Assembly: GCA_031260605.1 (NCBI GenBank)
Contig: JAISLF010000013.1
Location: 1-59,264 of the forward strand
DNA: 59,264 nt
Direction of reading: 5' to 3'
Origin: Oscillospiraceae bacterium
GTDB lineage: Bacteria; Bacillota; Clostridia; Oscillospirales; Oscillospiraceae
Shown here: one piece after another, positions 26,156-34,899 of the stretch
Layout: every line of letters begins with the position of its first letter
Numbering within the stretch: the stretch's first letter is position 1
Notes under the pieces: generated by a model
Told to the model about the DNA's origin: nothing
What the model saw: only the letters and a program-made list of their open reading frames with translations
Databases searched by the model: none
Made by a program: the position numbers and the translations under genes

Positions 26156-27352
26156 TCATCGCCACACATAATACCCGGTAATATAAACCCCTCTTCCCGC
26201 AGTCCCAATAATATCACCAATAGAGCCTTGGGATACATTGGCGTTATACGTTTTATAGGTATCTTTAGCTATTTTTTGAGCAGCTATTGTGTGTAACATC
26301 CCACCTGGAATATTTAAAGAATCATTCCAAAAAGACAAAATCACAACTCCGCCTACCGGTACTTGAGCATCCAAGACGGAAGCATAATCATACCAATTCA
26401 CAGCTACCGGGGGTGCTTGCACTTCTTTGTATTTTACATTGTAAGTAGCAAAACACCATGTTATAGACGCAGGGTCTGTTCCAAGCTCCCCAAACACCCA
26501 ATATGCTCCTTTCTTTTCAAATGTATCACGTATATCAAGTATGCTTGACGGTTTCCCCAGCAAAAGAAACGCATTATGTATCGCAACCAACTCACAGCCG
26601 TTGTAGTCCATTGTCCTCGTGCCATAATGCACATCGCTTAACTGGTTCTGATTATTTATCAACGTGTAAAACCTATCATCCGGGTCAAGCCACTGACCGA
26701 ACTTACTCAAAAAACCAATCTTTCCGTTAACATTAACGAAATAATATTCATCATTCACTGTACCCATGATTTTAATTTTACTAAACTTAGCAATTGCTGT
26801 TTTCACGCCGTCATTGGGTTTGCTAACCATCGCTGTATCAATTTTCGTGTACACATCATACGCTTTAACTTTATCTACAACAAAAACATCACTCGTCGCA
26901 GACCAGCCGCGGTCATCAGTTGTGACTTTCAGACTTGTGACGCCTGATTTTTTGCCATCAACAATTATCCTGTTTCCATCAATAGTCGCGGTTGCATACG
27001 CCGTGTTGATGCCGCTTATAGTAAAGGTTTGAAATGTTGCGTTTGCCGGAGAAATTAAAGGAATAACAATTGTTTGATTCTTTGTATCATCTCCTATAAA
27101 CACAACAATTGGATTGGCCAATTTCACGCCACTGACCGCAACAGGCTTCTGCAACGTGACCACACACGTCGCCTTCATCGTTGGATCATCCACCGACGAC
27201 ACCGTAATCGTTGCCGTGCCGTACCCCTTGGCCGTCACCACGCCCTGGTTCACCGTCGCGACTGTGTCGTCGCTGCTCCTCCACGCCACGGTCTGCACCG
27301 CCTCGGCCGGCTCGACTGTGGCTTTGAGCGTGACGGTTTGACCCAGCTCCGT
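26156..27352 (-). pseudogene. Startless cassette 5: Ig stalk fragment + SH3-like + papain/C39-like peptidase
   Basis: An open frame of 399 codons that opens right after an in-frame TAA at 27353-27355 and has no ribosome binding site. It begins TELGQTVTLKATVEP, in the middle of the Ig domain that is complete in the full-length gene at 36759-40406, and the DNA is nearly identical there. Numbered from the first ATG (27298): rest of Ig domain to about 52, second Ig-like domain to 142, SH3-like domain 143-200, then a cysteine-peptidase-like domain with C235 in MDYNGCELVAIHNA, H336 in GGMLHTIAA and N352. This fits the C39/papain-like fold. It should be silent unless recombined behind a stalk, or read by an unusual start. 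Confidence 0.75.
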
Positions 27353-27396
27353 TTACTTTACCACAATCATACCCGCATTACAACAAAAATCCGCGA
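27350..27396. repeat. Cassette junction repeat, copy 1
   Basis: A sequence beginning CGTTTACTTTACCACAATCA and running through CCCGCATTACAACAAAAA into the terminator stem. It recurs at 29463-29507 and, with few changes, at 30269-30310, each time exactly where a cassette fragment begins. Confidence 0.8.
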
Positions 27397-27414
27397 GTTT
27401 CGCGGATTTTTGTT
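27382..27414. terminator. Terminator between cassette 4 partner gene and cassette 5
   Basis: A perfect 14-bp stem AACAAAAATCCGCG with its complement around AGTTT. The T/A tracts within the stem suit termination of the minus-strand gene ending at 27439. Confidence 0.75.
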
Positions 27415-27438
27415 GGCGTGCGCTGCCCATTCACTTAA

Positions 27439-27939
27439 TTATCCGTGCGGAGCTTCGTAATCCGCAATGAATGAACCGTAAATCTCTTCGATTTCTTTGT
27501 TGCTTTCAAGCAAACCCTTTATAATAGGTATTAAATCTTCCGCATCCTGAAAATCTTTTGTCAAATGACAAAAATTGTTTTCTGATTTTCTTCTAAAAAT
27601 ACACTCTGAACCTACTCTGTAAATGCGGACATATTCATTATCGATTACACCAACAATTCCAACCTCAAGTACATTTGAGGTCATATATAGTTGGCTTATT
27701 TCGTCATTAAATTCGGCAACAATTGACCAATTGGGATGAAGCCCAATATGGTCAAATTCTGCTGTAAAAACATCTCCGTATTCAGCTGTTATGTTGTACT
27801 GATCAATGCCCATTTCTTTTTCGATTAAATAAGCAATATACTTTTCCGGATAAAAAACTCTGATGACAACATAATATCCCAGTAGAGCCATTGCAATGAA
27901 CACAACGACGGCACAAGCTACAATTAATTTCTTTTTCAT
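27439..27939 (-). CDS. Small membrane-anchored protein, cassette 4 partner
   Basis: A 166-residue protein with one N-terminal span (about 5-27) and an outside domain. Its ATGA start overlaps the stop of the preceding cassette fragment, and a strong AAGGAGA lies inside the end of that fragment, so it is translationally coupled to it. The second half (VGIVGVIDNEYVRIYRVGSECIFRR ... DLIPIIKGLL, given here in pieces) is homologous to the C-terminal domain of the propeller protein at 23470-25074. AT-rich. Tight coupling to a variable C-terminal module is typical of immunity genes; that role is inferred. Confidence 0.75.
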   Translation of the reverse strand: MKKKLIVACAVVVFIAMALLGYYVVIRVFYPEKYIAYLIEKEMGIDQYNITAEYGDVFTAEFDHIGLHPNWSIVAEFNDEISQLYMTSNVLEVGIVGVIDNEYVRIYRVGSECIFRRKSENNFCHLTKDFQDAEDLIPIIKGLLESNKEIEEIYGSFIADYEAPHG

Positions 27940-29465
27940 TTTAGTTTCTCCTTAAAAAATTCAATAAACCCGTATGTTAACGCTTGTGACTCATCAGGAT
28001 AAATGGCGTGTGGATCCGGAGGCATATGCGTGTACAATTCGAAGTTAGTTACTGCGGAGTTTGCATACTTCCTAAGAATCAAGTGTTTTAGTACGGTGTC
28101 CTCCGGATATGTATATTCATTGGCTAATGCTTCAAGTTTAGTTAGTCCCCCGTAACTGTTAACAAATATGCTATATCGCTGGCTTTCATTACCTGAATAA
28201 TAATTGGTCAGCATTGTCGATAGACGGGTTGAGGTTGAATATTGTTGGGAAATATTTCTTGCATCAACATCTGCAATCATATCTCTAAGCTTAAAATGTG
28301 AACCCATAGAAGTTGATGTAGAGCCGCATAATATTTTGGCGATTGCTTTCTTATCTTTTTCCGGTGATTTCCATGTTTCGCGCTTCAAATCATAAATCAC
28401 CGACTGTAAATCACCTGCCCATCCGGATAACTGCACTGTATCAAACGAGGTATAATAATACTGCCCACTCAGAGTTACCATAAAGTGTGCAATGTCAATA
28501 GTGGAGCCACCGGGAGTAACCAACGTCTTTTTTGTTGAAAAATAGTCAAGCAGTGTTGGCACTTCATACTTTACATAAACGGCAATATCAGAATAAGTGA
28601 TGCCTGCAATATACGTCCAATCTACACCGGTATAACCGCCTTGTCCGCGTAGTATATTCATTGCGACAACGGCATTATCGGGAATCGCAGGATAAAAAGC
28701 TCGGCTTTCCTCAATAAGCATCTCAAGCTTTTTGAGATTATTTATATATATTTCAAACGGACTAAATTCAGTAAGTTCAGTATTCCGCCGAATAAATCCT
28801 GTCTTAGTTCCAATCGTAACATAGTACCAACCATCAGTGGTATTTCCGATTACACCCAATATCGTTATCTTTTGTTCGGCAGAGTAAGTTCCCATATTCA
28901 CACTGCCCAACTTAGAATACAATGTAGTCGAATTTATCAAATATCGTGTCAGTGCCGGACTCTGCCTATCCACCACAATAACGTCACTCGTCCACGCCGC
29001 CGCGCCGTCGTTTGACCTTACCGTCAACTTAGCAGTCCCGGACTGCACACCTACAACCTTAATCTTCCCGTCATTCGTTAACTCAGCTGTCGCTTTGTTT
29101 GAAGAATCCAGCGAAAAATTAAAGGTTTCGTCAGTCGCCGTAGACGGCTTGATTGTGCAAGCAACCGTTTCTGTCCTGTCCTTTGAGGTTGCACCGTTGC
29201 CATTAGCAAACACAACAATCGGGTCGGGCAGTTGCACCGTCTTTACCAAAACCGGCTTCTGCACCGTGACCACACACGTCGCCCGCTTCGTCGGATCCTC
29301 CACCGACGGCACCGTAATCGTCGCCGTGCCGTACCCCTTGGCCGTCACCACGCCGCGTGTACTAACCGTCGCGACTTTGTCGTCGCTGCTCCGCCACGCC
29401 ACGGTTTGCACTGCTTCGGCCGGCTCTACTGTGGCTTTGAGCGTGACGGTTTGACCCAGCTCCGT
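27936..29465 (-). pseudogene. Startless cassette 4: Ig stalk fragment + SH3-like + unknown C-terminal module
   Basis: An open frame of 510 codons directly after an in-frame TAA (29466-29468), without a start site. It opens with the same TELGQTV point in the Ig domain as cassette 5, and the two share the flanking junction repeat. Order: Ig remainder, second Ig-like domain, SH3-like domain around TILGVIGNTTDGWYYVTIG, then about 290 residues unlike anything I recognise. That module contains IDIAHFMVTLSGQYYY and GWAGDLQSVIYDL and ends with a helical, charged tail FIEFFKEKLK. The Ig part is GC-rich and the module AT-rich. It ends overlapping its partner gene at 27939. Silent as it stands; function of the module unknown. 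Confidence 0.7.
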
Positions 29466-29507
29466 TTACTTTACCACAATCATACCCGCATTACAACAAA
29501 AACCGCG
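29463..29507. repeat. Cassette junction repeat, copy 2
   Basis: Same sequence as 27350-27396 up to the first stem arm of the terminator, again starting at the codon where the Ig fragment opens. Confidence 0.8.
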
Positions 29508-29526
29508 AACCCGCGGTTTTTGTTGT
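29493..29526. terminator. Terminator before cassette 4
   Basis: A 15-bp perfect stem ACAACAAAAACCGCG with its complement and a 4-base loop. It follows the minus-strand gene ending at 29546. Confidence 0.75.
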
Positions 29527-29545
29527 AATCTGTCGTGCATTTCAC

Positions 29546-30091
29546 TTAGCCTGAACTGTGTTTCACATAATACCACTCTTTGTCAATTTTATACAACCTA
29601 TAAAAGCCACTTTCTAAGTCGTTTTCATCTGAAACATATTTTGGGGTTTCCTGATTTAACTGAAACAGAACCGTCTCGCGCCAGCACAAGAACCGGATGC
29701 CCCGGTTTGTCACATAAATCGCCTCAATTCGATACACTGAATTGTCCAACAGCAGCAAGGCCGCGTTTTTCACGTCCTCCGGTGTCAATATTGTTGTTTC
29801 TTTATTATCGTCTGAAATGGTATAAATATTGCCTTGCTTATCGTCAAAAAAATATGTTCGCCAGGCGTGCTTCGGGTGATCCCCTCTTTTTCCATAGTCG
29901 TTAAAAAGAAAATCGCGAACGATCTCGAAATCCTCTCGGTGGTCTTCAAACTTCTGCAAGTCCGCCGGATTGATTTTAGAGGCGTTGTGGCGTATTGAAA
30001 ATAAAATCACAACAGCTGCGATTGCAAGTATTACAGCTGCAATTATCTTAAGCATAATTCCGGGGTGAATTTGTTTGCTCTTTGCACTCAT
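29546..30091 (-). CDS. Small membrane-anchored protein paired with a decayed module
   Basis: A 181-residue protein with an N-terminal span (about 12-33) and an extracellular domain; GGAG lies before the ATG at 30091. It is related to the protein at 30473-31054: both have a helical start (HREDFEIVRDFLFNDYGKRG here, HLEDLEIIISEIKKDYDVRG there), a middle with EDVKNAALLL / DDIEIISSVSKD, and a KIDKEWYYV / KINDNWYYA ending. Each of the two sits just after a short remnant of the same kind of C-terminal module. That correlated pairing supports a matched partner role. No known domain recognised. Confidence 0.65.
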   Translation of the reverse strand: MSAKSKQIHPGIMLKIIAAVILAIAAVVILFSIRHNASKINPADLQKFEDHREDFEIVRDFLFNDYGKRGDHPKHAWRTYFFDDKQGNIYTISDDNKETTILTPEDVKNAALLLLDNSVYRIEAIYVTNRGIRFLCWRETVLFQLNQETPKYVSDENDLESGFYRLYKIDKEWYYVKHSSG

Positions 30092-30109
30092 TTTTATATA
30101 CTCCGTTAA

Positions 30110-30270
30110 TTATAAATTTCCACTGAAAGAATATTCTATTTCAACTATTGTTCTGAACGGTTGATATCTCGGTTTATACTCCTTATAGTGCTGTAATATA
30201 TACCAGCTATCAAACCCGGGTACAACGCCGTACGGAATCGTTCCAAATACTTTTACTGTAACTGTATTTA
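30110..30270 (-). pseudogene. Remnant tail of a C-terminal module
   Basis: About 53 codons reading FGTIPYGVVPGFDSWYILQH ... YKPRYQPFRTIVEIEYSF, ended by TAA at 30110. It is homologous to the tail at 31067-31130 (WFVLQHYDLYRPRYVPFKTY). There is no start and no stalk sequence; the junction repeat (30269-30310) abuts its 5' end directly. A deleted cassette of which only the end and its partner gene remain. Confidence 0.65.
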
Positions 30271-30310
30271 CTTTACCACAATCCCACCCGCATTACAACA
30301 AAAACCGCGA
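30269..30310. repeat. Cassette junction repeat, copy 3
   Basis: TTTACTTTACCACAATC followed by CCACCCGCATTACAACAAAA, differing from copies 1 and 2 at one base. Here it borders a module tail rather than an Ig fragment. Confidence 0.7.
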
Positions 30311-30328
30311 GTTCGCGGTTTTTGTTGT
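30295..30328. terminator. Terminator before the remnant tail
   Basis: A 16-bp stem ACAACAAAAACCGCGA with its complement, following the minus-strand small gene ending at 30346. Confidence 0.7.
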
Positions 30329-30345
30329 TGTTGGCGTGGCGTACC

Positions 30346-30471
30346 CTATCGACTAAAAATCCGGTAATAAAAGTAGCTCATGATTAATTTCAATTCGGGG
30401 ACTGCAAACGTCAAAACAATCAGTATGACAACCAATATTGCCGCTGCAATTAAGATTTTTTTCATTTTCAT
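30346..30471 (-). CDS. Very small membrane peptide
   Basis: A 41-residue peptide, MKMKKILIAAAILVVILIVL followed by a short polar-aromatic tail (FYYRIFSR), so a single span with little else. The ATG at 30471 lies within two bases of the stop of the preceding gene at 30473 and is preceded by GGTGGTGG. Could be a small accessory of the cassette or a chance frame; the clean lysine-plus-hydrophobic start favours a real gene. Confidence 0.45.
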   Translation of the reverse strand: MKMKKILIAAAILVVILIVLTFAVPELKLIMSYFYYRIFSR

Positions 30472-30472
30472 A

Positions 30473-31054
30473 TCACCACCACCAATATGTTTCCGGTATT
30501 GCATAGTACCAGTTATCGTTAATTTTAAAGATTTTCCAATTCTGTTTATCACCCTTGTTGAATACATAAGACGGGTTAGCGTTATTAGGCATATAAATAT
30601 AATTGAAATTTTCAATAACGACTACGCGATCCGAATAAACCCGAAAAGACGCGATTTCGTTTTGAAACGCAGGTCTTATCCGCGCCAGCATGTCTTTACT
30701 CACACTCGAAATAATCTCAATGTCGTCTAAGCCGTTATCAGCATTTGTCGTTATTTGAAATTTTTCTAAATTTACATGGTATATTCTCGAGTTATCTCTT
30801 TTGTTTTTTACTGCATATGCATCGCTTTGATTTCCCCGAACATCGTAGTCCTTCTTGATTTCAGAAATTATTATCTCTAAATCTTCCAGGTGTGTTGTCA
30901 TCTCCGAAACAAACCGTTCTGACCAGTCGGGCGGTTCGGGAGGTGTTATCGGATACATTATCCGAAAAATGAGTAGTATTAAAATCAAATAGGACGGCAT
31001 TGCTATTGCTATCGTCAATACAGCCGATTTAATAATTAGAAATGCTCTTTTCAT
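30473..31054 (-). CDS. Small membrane-anchored protein paired with a decayed module
   Basis: A 193-residue protein with one N-terminal span (about 8-33) and AAGGAGA before the ATG at 31054. Paralogue of the protein at 29546-30091; the shared features are listed there. It starts 13 bp after the stop of the frameshifted cassette 3. AT-rich. Partner (immunity-type) role inferred from the repeated pairing with the same module tail. Confidence 0.65.
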   Translation of the reverse strand: MKRAFLIIKSAVLTIAIAMPSYLILILLIFRIMYPITPPEPPDWSERFVSEMTTHLEDLEIIISEIKKDYDVRGNQSDAYAVKNKRDNSRIYHVNLEKFQITTNADNGLDDIEIISSVSKDMLARIRPAFQNEIASFRVYSDRVVVIENFNYIYMPNNANPSYVFNKGDKQNWKIFKINDNWYYAIPETYWWW

Positions 31055-31066
31055 AATGGATTCTCC

Positions 31067-31774
31067 TTATTTATAATAACTGCCGCTAAAATTTCTTGTT
31101 TCTACATAATACGTTTTAAAAGGCACATATCTCGGTCGATACAAGTCATAGTGCTGCAAAACAAACCAACCTTTCCGGTCAATAATGTTACCGCCAGCGG
31201 CGATACAGTCACCTTTTCCACCGGCACGACAACCTCGACCGTGCAGGTTGCCGTCAGCAGTGGTTTGCTGCCGTCCTTGGCGGCAGCCGTGACCTTGATT
31301 GTCGCTGTGCCGCGCTGCGTTCCCGCCGTGACAAGCCCCGTGGCTTCGTTCAGCGTGACAAGGTTGCCCCCGGCCGTAATGCTCCACGTCACGTTATAGC
31401 TCGCCGCGTTTTCCGGCTGAACGAGCGACTGCAGCCGCAGGGAATGGCCTTTGGTCAGCTTAATCTCCCCGCCCGGCAGAATCAGCACCTGCGTCGGCGC
31501 GACTATGCCCCACTTAGCCGCAGTCTTGGCGGCCGCTATCTTCGTATTCACCAAATTGGCGTTATTTTTGTCCGCTTTTGTAACAAGAACGTAATTTTCG
31601 TCGGACTCATACCCGTTGCTTCCTGTTCCGCCGACGTATTTTACATTGAACTTCAACGCCTCAAACGTCGCCACCGCAGGAACATACTTGTGCCCGTCAA
31701 TGAGCATTGTTCCGGCGGGGTCTTTCGCAAGCTTCGCCCCCGTCATGGCCGTAACCACGTCTACCGGGATTAGC
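31067..31774 (-). pseudogene. Cassette 3: stalk fragment fused by deletion to a module tail, frameshifted
   Basis: Starts within the second copper-amine-oxidase-like segment of the stalk (VTAMTGAKLAKDPAGTMLID), continues through the following Ig domain up to VPVEKVTVSPLAV, with DNA nearly identical to 38030-38600. Near 31180 it jumps straight into the module tail WFVLQHYDLYRPRYVPFKTY in another reading frame, ending at 31067. So an internal deletion removed the last Ig domains and most of the module and shifted the frame. No start codon or ribosome binding site at the left. Not functional as it is. Confidence 0.75.
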
Positions 31775-31790
31775 TTTAGCACCACTATAC

Positions 31791-31827
31791 AGCACGCCCC
31801 TTGCGGTTGCAAGGGGCGTTGTTGTGC
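31791..31827. terminator. Terminator after the propeller lipoprotein gene
   Basis: CGCCCCTTG (31795-31803) pairs with CAAGGGGCG (31810-31818), extended by AGCAC / GTGCT arms. Cassette 3 begins just beyond it. Confidence 0.7.
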
Positions 31828-31832
31828 TGATT

Positions 31833-32996
31833 TTATTCCGGTGTTGTTGTCACGTTAAGCTTCTGTCCGGGTGTTATAGGCAGTTCTTGCGAACGATCAG
31901 CATATTCAAACAGCACATCAATAATATCGGTTGTTGTGTCTATTCTGTAAATCCAGCTGTCAAGCTGCCTGAAGAATATCCAATTACCGGCTGCCTGTAA
32001 ATGGCCGCCCCATATAAGGCCTTCAATTTCGTAGCGCTTTTCCATATTTCCGTCTAAATCAAGAATATCAATTCGTCCGTCGTCACTACAATAAATTTTT
32101 CCCTTGTATATATTAAAATCCGTATATTCTGTATCGCTTAATCGTTCACATTCTCTTGTCTTTATATCCATACGCTCAAGGTAATAATGATAGTCCTCAT
32201 CATGAATATAATACAGATAATCGCCTTCCGCAACAAGATTGTAGGCATAACCATCCAGTAGCACCTCGCTTTCAGAACCATCCAAATTGCATTGATATAT
32301 TAATCCGTTGTCACTTCCATCAAGCATCATATGCTCTATTCCTACTCCGCGTATGTAATATATTTTATCTGCTGTTATGTTTATATCAGAGCTTGACATA
32401 TCAGTTATCTGAACAACCTCGTCTGTATTCAAATCCAACCTGAAAAGAGATCCGGATTGATGTCTTTCTGCGAAATAAATACTGTCGCCAACTATTGAAA
32501 ATCCAAGCCACATATCATCGTATATCTGGGTTGTTGACTTTCCACCAAAGTCACAGGCGAATATGCCTATGCTGTATGTGCTCGGATCCCCTATGTCTAT
32601 ATTGCGGATATCGTGTACTGAATAGTATAACTTGTCGTTATAAATATTTAAGCTGCCATAAGCCGTGTCGGATAACTGAATTATTTCATTTGTCTTGATG
32701 TTAAGTCTGAATATTGAACTATGGTCAACATTGTCGGCATTGGCGAAAAATAAATAATCGTCGTATTCCGCAATATACCCGCCGTTAATAAGGTTGGACG
32801 CGGTATTGCCGTGTTGCAGTTCTTTCTTTTCCGGTGGCGTGGCTGTTGTGATTTCAACAGTTGGCTCCGGCGATACCGTTGTCGGCGAATCGGAAGGTTC
32901 AATCGGAGGATTTGTACGCTCACATCCAAAAAGCGCGATTATAAGCGCAAGTGATATAACGCCTGCAAAGAGTTTTTTTACATAGTTAGTTTTCAT
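31833..32996 (-). CDS. Lipoprotein with DUF5050-like beta-propeller, cassette 2 partner
   Basis: A 387-residue lipoprotein: signal peptide, lipobox IALFGC near residue 25, a Pro/Thr-rich linker, then blade repeats such as DYLFFANADN, DKLYYSVHDI, DSIYFAERHQ and GDYLYYIHDED. This is the same propeller type as in the protein at 23470-25074 but without the extra C-terminal domain. AAGGAAG precedes the ATG at 32996, 22 bp after the stop of the VanY-like cassette. Propellers of this kind have no known enzymatic role; binding to the neighbouring peptidase module is an inference from gene pairing. Confidence 0.7.
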   Translation of the reverse strand: MKTNYVKKLFAGVISLALIIALFGCERTNPPIEPSDSPTTVSPEPTVEITTATPPEKKELQHGNTASNLINGGYIAEYDDYLFFANADNVDHSSIFRLNIKTNEIIQLSDTAYGSLNIYNDKLYYSVHDIRNIDIGDPSTYSIGIFACDFGGKSTTQIYDDMWLGFSIVGDSIYFAERHQSGSLFRLDLNTDEVVQITDMSSSDINITADKIYYIRGVGIEHMMLDGSDNGLIYQCNLDGSESEVLLDGYAYNLVAEGDYLYYIHDEDYHYYLERMDIKTRECERLSDTEYTDFNIYKGKIYCSDDGRIDILDLDGNMEKRYEIEGLIWGGHLQAAGNWIFFRQLDSWIYRIDTTTDIIDVLFEYADRSQELPITPGQKLNVTTTPE

Positions 32997-33018
32997 TTTG
33001 TTCTTCCTTTTATTTGGT

Positions 33019-34347
33019 TTAACCTAAAATATAGCTGAAATGCATATAGTCCTTGTTATAATATTGTCCTGCCGCAGCACTCGTTGTTTTACCCGTTGGA
33101 TCGCGCCATTCTCCGCCCCAATACCAACCGTAAAGCTTGAACGCTTTTACAACAGCGTTATTGGTAGTGTGTGAGCGGATGTCGAAGTTCGGCAAATAAG
33201 CACCTCCGTGAATTTTCGTGCCGTTGCCATCATACTGGCCGTTTTGTTTACCGTTTATGTCAATCGCAAGTCCCCAGTTGTGGAGTGAGTGTGAAGCTTC
33301 ATGAGGAACGTACCCGCCTATTTCGTGAATGGGATACGGAAACGGTTTTGTAACAAACGTCTTCTTAATGTATTTAAATTTAAGCGCGTCCGCCTTAGAC
33401 CACGGCGTCGCCGGCCCAACCTCATAATCCTCAAGTACACCGTCCGGGTATATCCCGTTCAATATACTTTCGACAGTTGATTTGACTCTACTGTGAACAT
33501 CTAAATATCTTCGGTACGCAACCCTTACGCCGTCGTCCTTGTCGCCTGCAGTATAATCGTCGCCATCGTTGGGCAGCTGCCATAAGGCATAATAAATATT
33601 AGATTGGTTTTCCCCGTTCAATTCATCCAACGCAACACGATTTTCACCGTAGTAAAAATCATGCCAATTATTCGCTGTTGTCACAATTTCAAAAATATAT
33701 CTGGCGCGCAGTCTGAACTCGTCGCCCCTATAATATCCGCCATCGCCAATCTTCACCGTAATTGACGCGTGCGCTCCGAAGCCGTCCTTTGCGGTTGCTT
33801 TAATGGTTACATAGCTGCTTTTCAGCCCTTTAACCGCAACAATTTCATTGTTTATTATAGTTATTTCCGCAGCGTCGTCGGTGCTGCTCGTCCACGTCCA
33901 ATTTAACTGTTTGTTTGAAGCATTGTCAGGCGAAATCGCGGCTGTAATTGTTGCCGTGTTATTAACCGCCAGCGGCACAACCCCGGCCGCTGCTGTCGGG
34001 TTACTACTCAACGTAATCGAATCCACCGCCGCCTCAACCTTAACCTTAATCGAAGCCGTTAGCTCCTCGCCTTTGCCGTTTTTTGCCGCAGCTTTCACTG
34101 TAATTGTCACGTCACCGGGGTTTTTACCTATAAGTTTCCCTTTTATTTTGGCGTCAAAATAAGCTTTGTTTTCATCGCTGCTTATCCACGTAACATCATA
34201 GCTTGTCGCGTTTTCCGGCAAAATTAAGGTGCTGAGCATAACGGAATGCTCTGTGCGCAGCGTTACGTCTTTACCCGGCAGAATCAGCACCTTTGTCGGC
34301 GCGACTATGTTCCAATTGGCGGAGGCAATCTTACTATCAATGCCTCG
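33019..34347 (-). pseudogene. Startless cassette 2: Ig fragment + VanY-type M15 peptidase
   Basis: An open frame of 443 codons that starts right after an in-frame TGA, with the stalk-like sequence NWNIVAPTKVLILPGKDV, and has no start site at that junction. Numbered from ATG 34290: Ig-like domains to about 180, then a peptidase domain with the zinc motif S335-x-H337-x(2)-G-x-A-x-D344 (SLHNWGLAID) and the third ligand H417 in DYMHFSY. These are the signatures of D-alanyl-D-alanine carboxypeptidases (VanY/M15), which cut peptidoglycan stem peptides. Unlike cassettes 1, 4 and 5 it lacks the SH3-like domain and joins the stalk one domain earlier. ATG 34290 could make a protein but would lack a signal peptide. 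Confidence 0.75.
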
Positions 34348-34367
34348 TCATTAAAATATCTTTTGCT

Positions 34368-34404
34368 AAATGCAGTCCCCTGCTTTGCACAGGGGACTGC
34401 ATTT
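34368..34404. terminator. Terminator after cassette 1 partner gene
   Basis: A perfect 15-bp stem AAATGCAGTCCCCTG with its complement and a 7-base loop, six bases after the stop of the gene ending at 34410. Confidence 0.85.
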
Positions 34405-34409
34405 GCCGG

Positions 34410-34889
34410 CTATTCTTCCGGTATGGGAATCGTTATTCCCGTTAGCCATGATGAACCGTGACTTACACGCATAGTATACCTATCACCATTGTAATAAAAT
34501 TCAATATCAACTCTCTTGAACGCACCATCATTTTTTTCTTGTAAAATCACAACTCCGCCGTCGGCAATTTGTTTATAAAATTCAATTACGCCATCAACAG
34601 TGCGGTTTGTCGAATATGAAGTCGTGACGTTGTGAAAATTGTACCTTGTATATTTAGGAAACGGTAGTTCTCCAAAATCTGAATTGTCTTTATAAATAAT
34701 GCCGACATCCATGTAAAATTGTACTTTGTCGCTGTTCGCATATAGAACCGGTACTAAAACGACTAAAAGGAGAGATGTTAGCAAACAAACAGCCACTTTC
34801 TTTTTTTTCTTAATAGCAAAAATCGTTACTAAGATTATTAGTATAATCCCAATCGGAACGCAGAAAAAGATTATTGGTAGAATTCCCAT
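34410..34889 (-). CDS. Small membrane protein, cassette 1 partner
   Basis: A 159-residue protein with two closely spaced hydrophobic segments (about 4-24 and 32-50) separated by a lysine-rich turn, then an extracellular domain of about 105 residues. GAGGTT lies upstream of the ATG at 34889, which starts 10 bp after the stop of the cysteine-peptidase fragment. AT-rich. No sequence similarity that I can see with the other partners, in keeping with a module-specific role. Function inferred from position. Confidence 0.65.
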   Translation of the reverse strand: MGILPIIFFCVPIGIILIILVTIFAIKKKKKVAVCLLTSLLLVVLVPVLYANSDKVQFYMDVGIIYKDNSDFGELPFPKYTRYNFHNVTTSYSTNRTVDGVIEFYKQIADGGVVILQEKNDGAFKRVDIEFYYNGDRYTMRVSHGSSWLTGITIPIPEE

Positions 34890-34899
34890 AGTTGTAACC

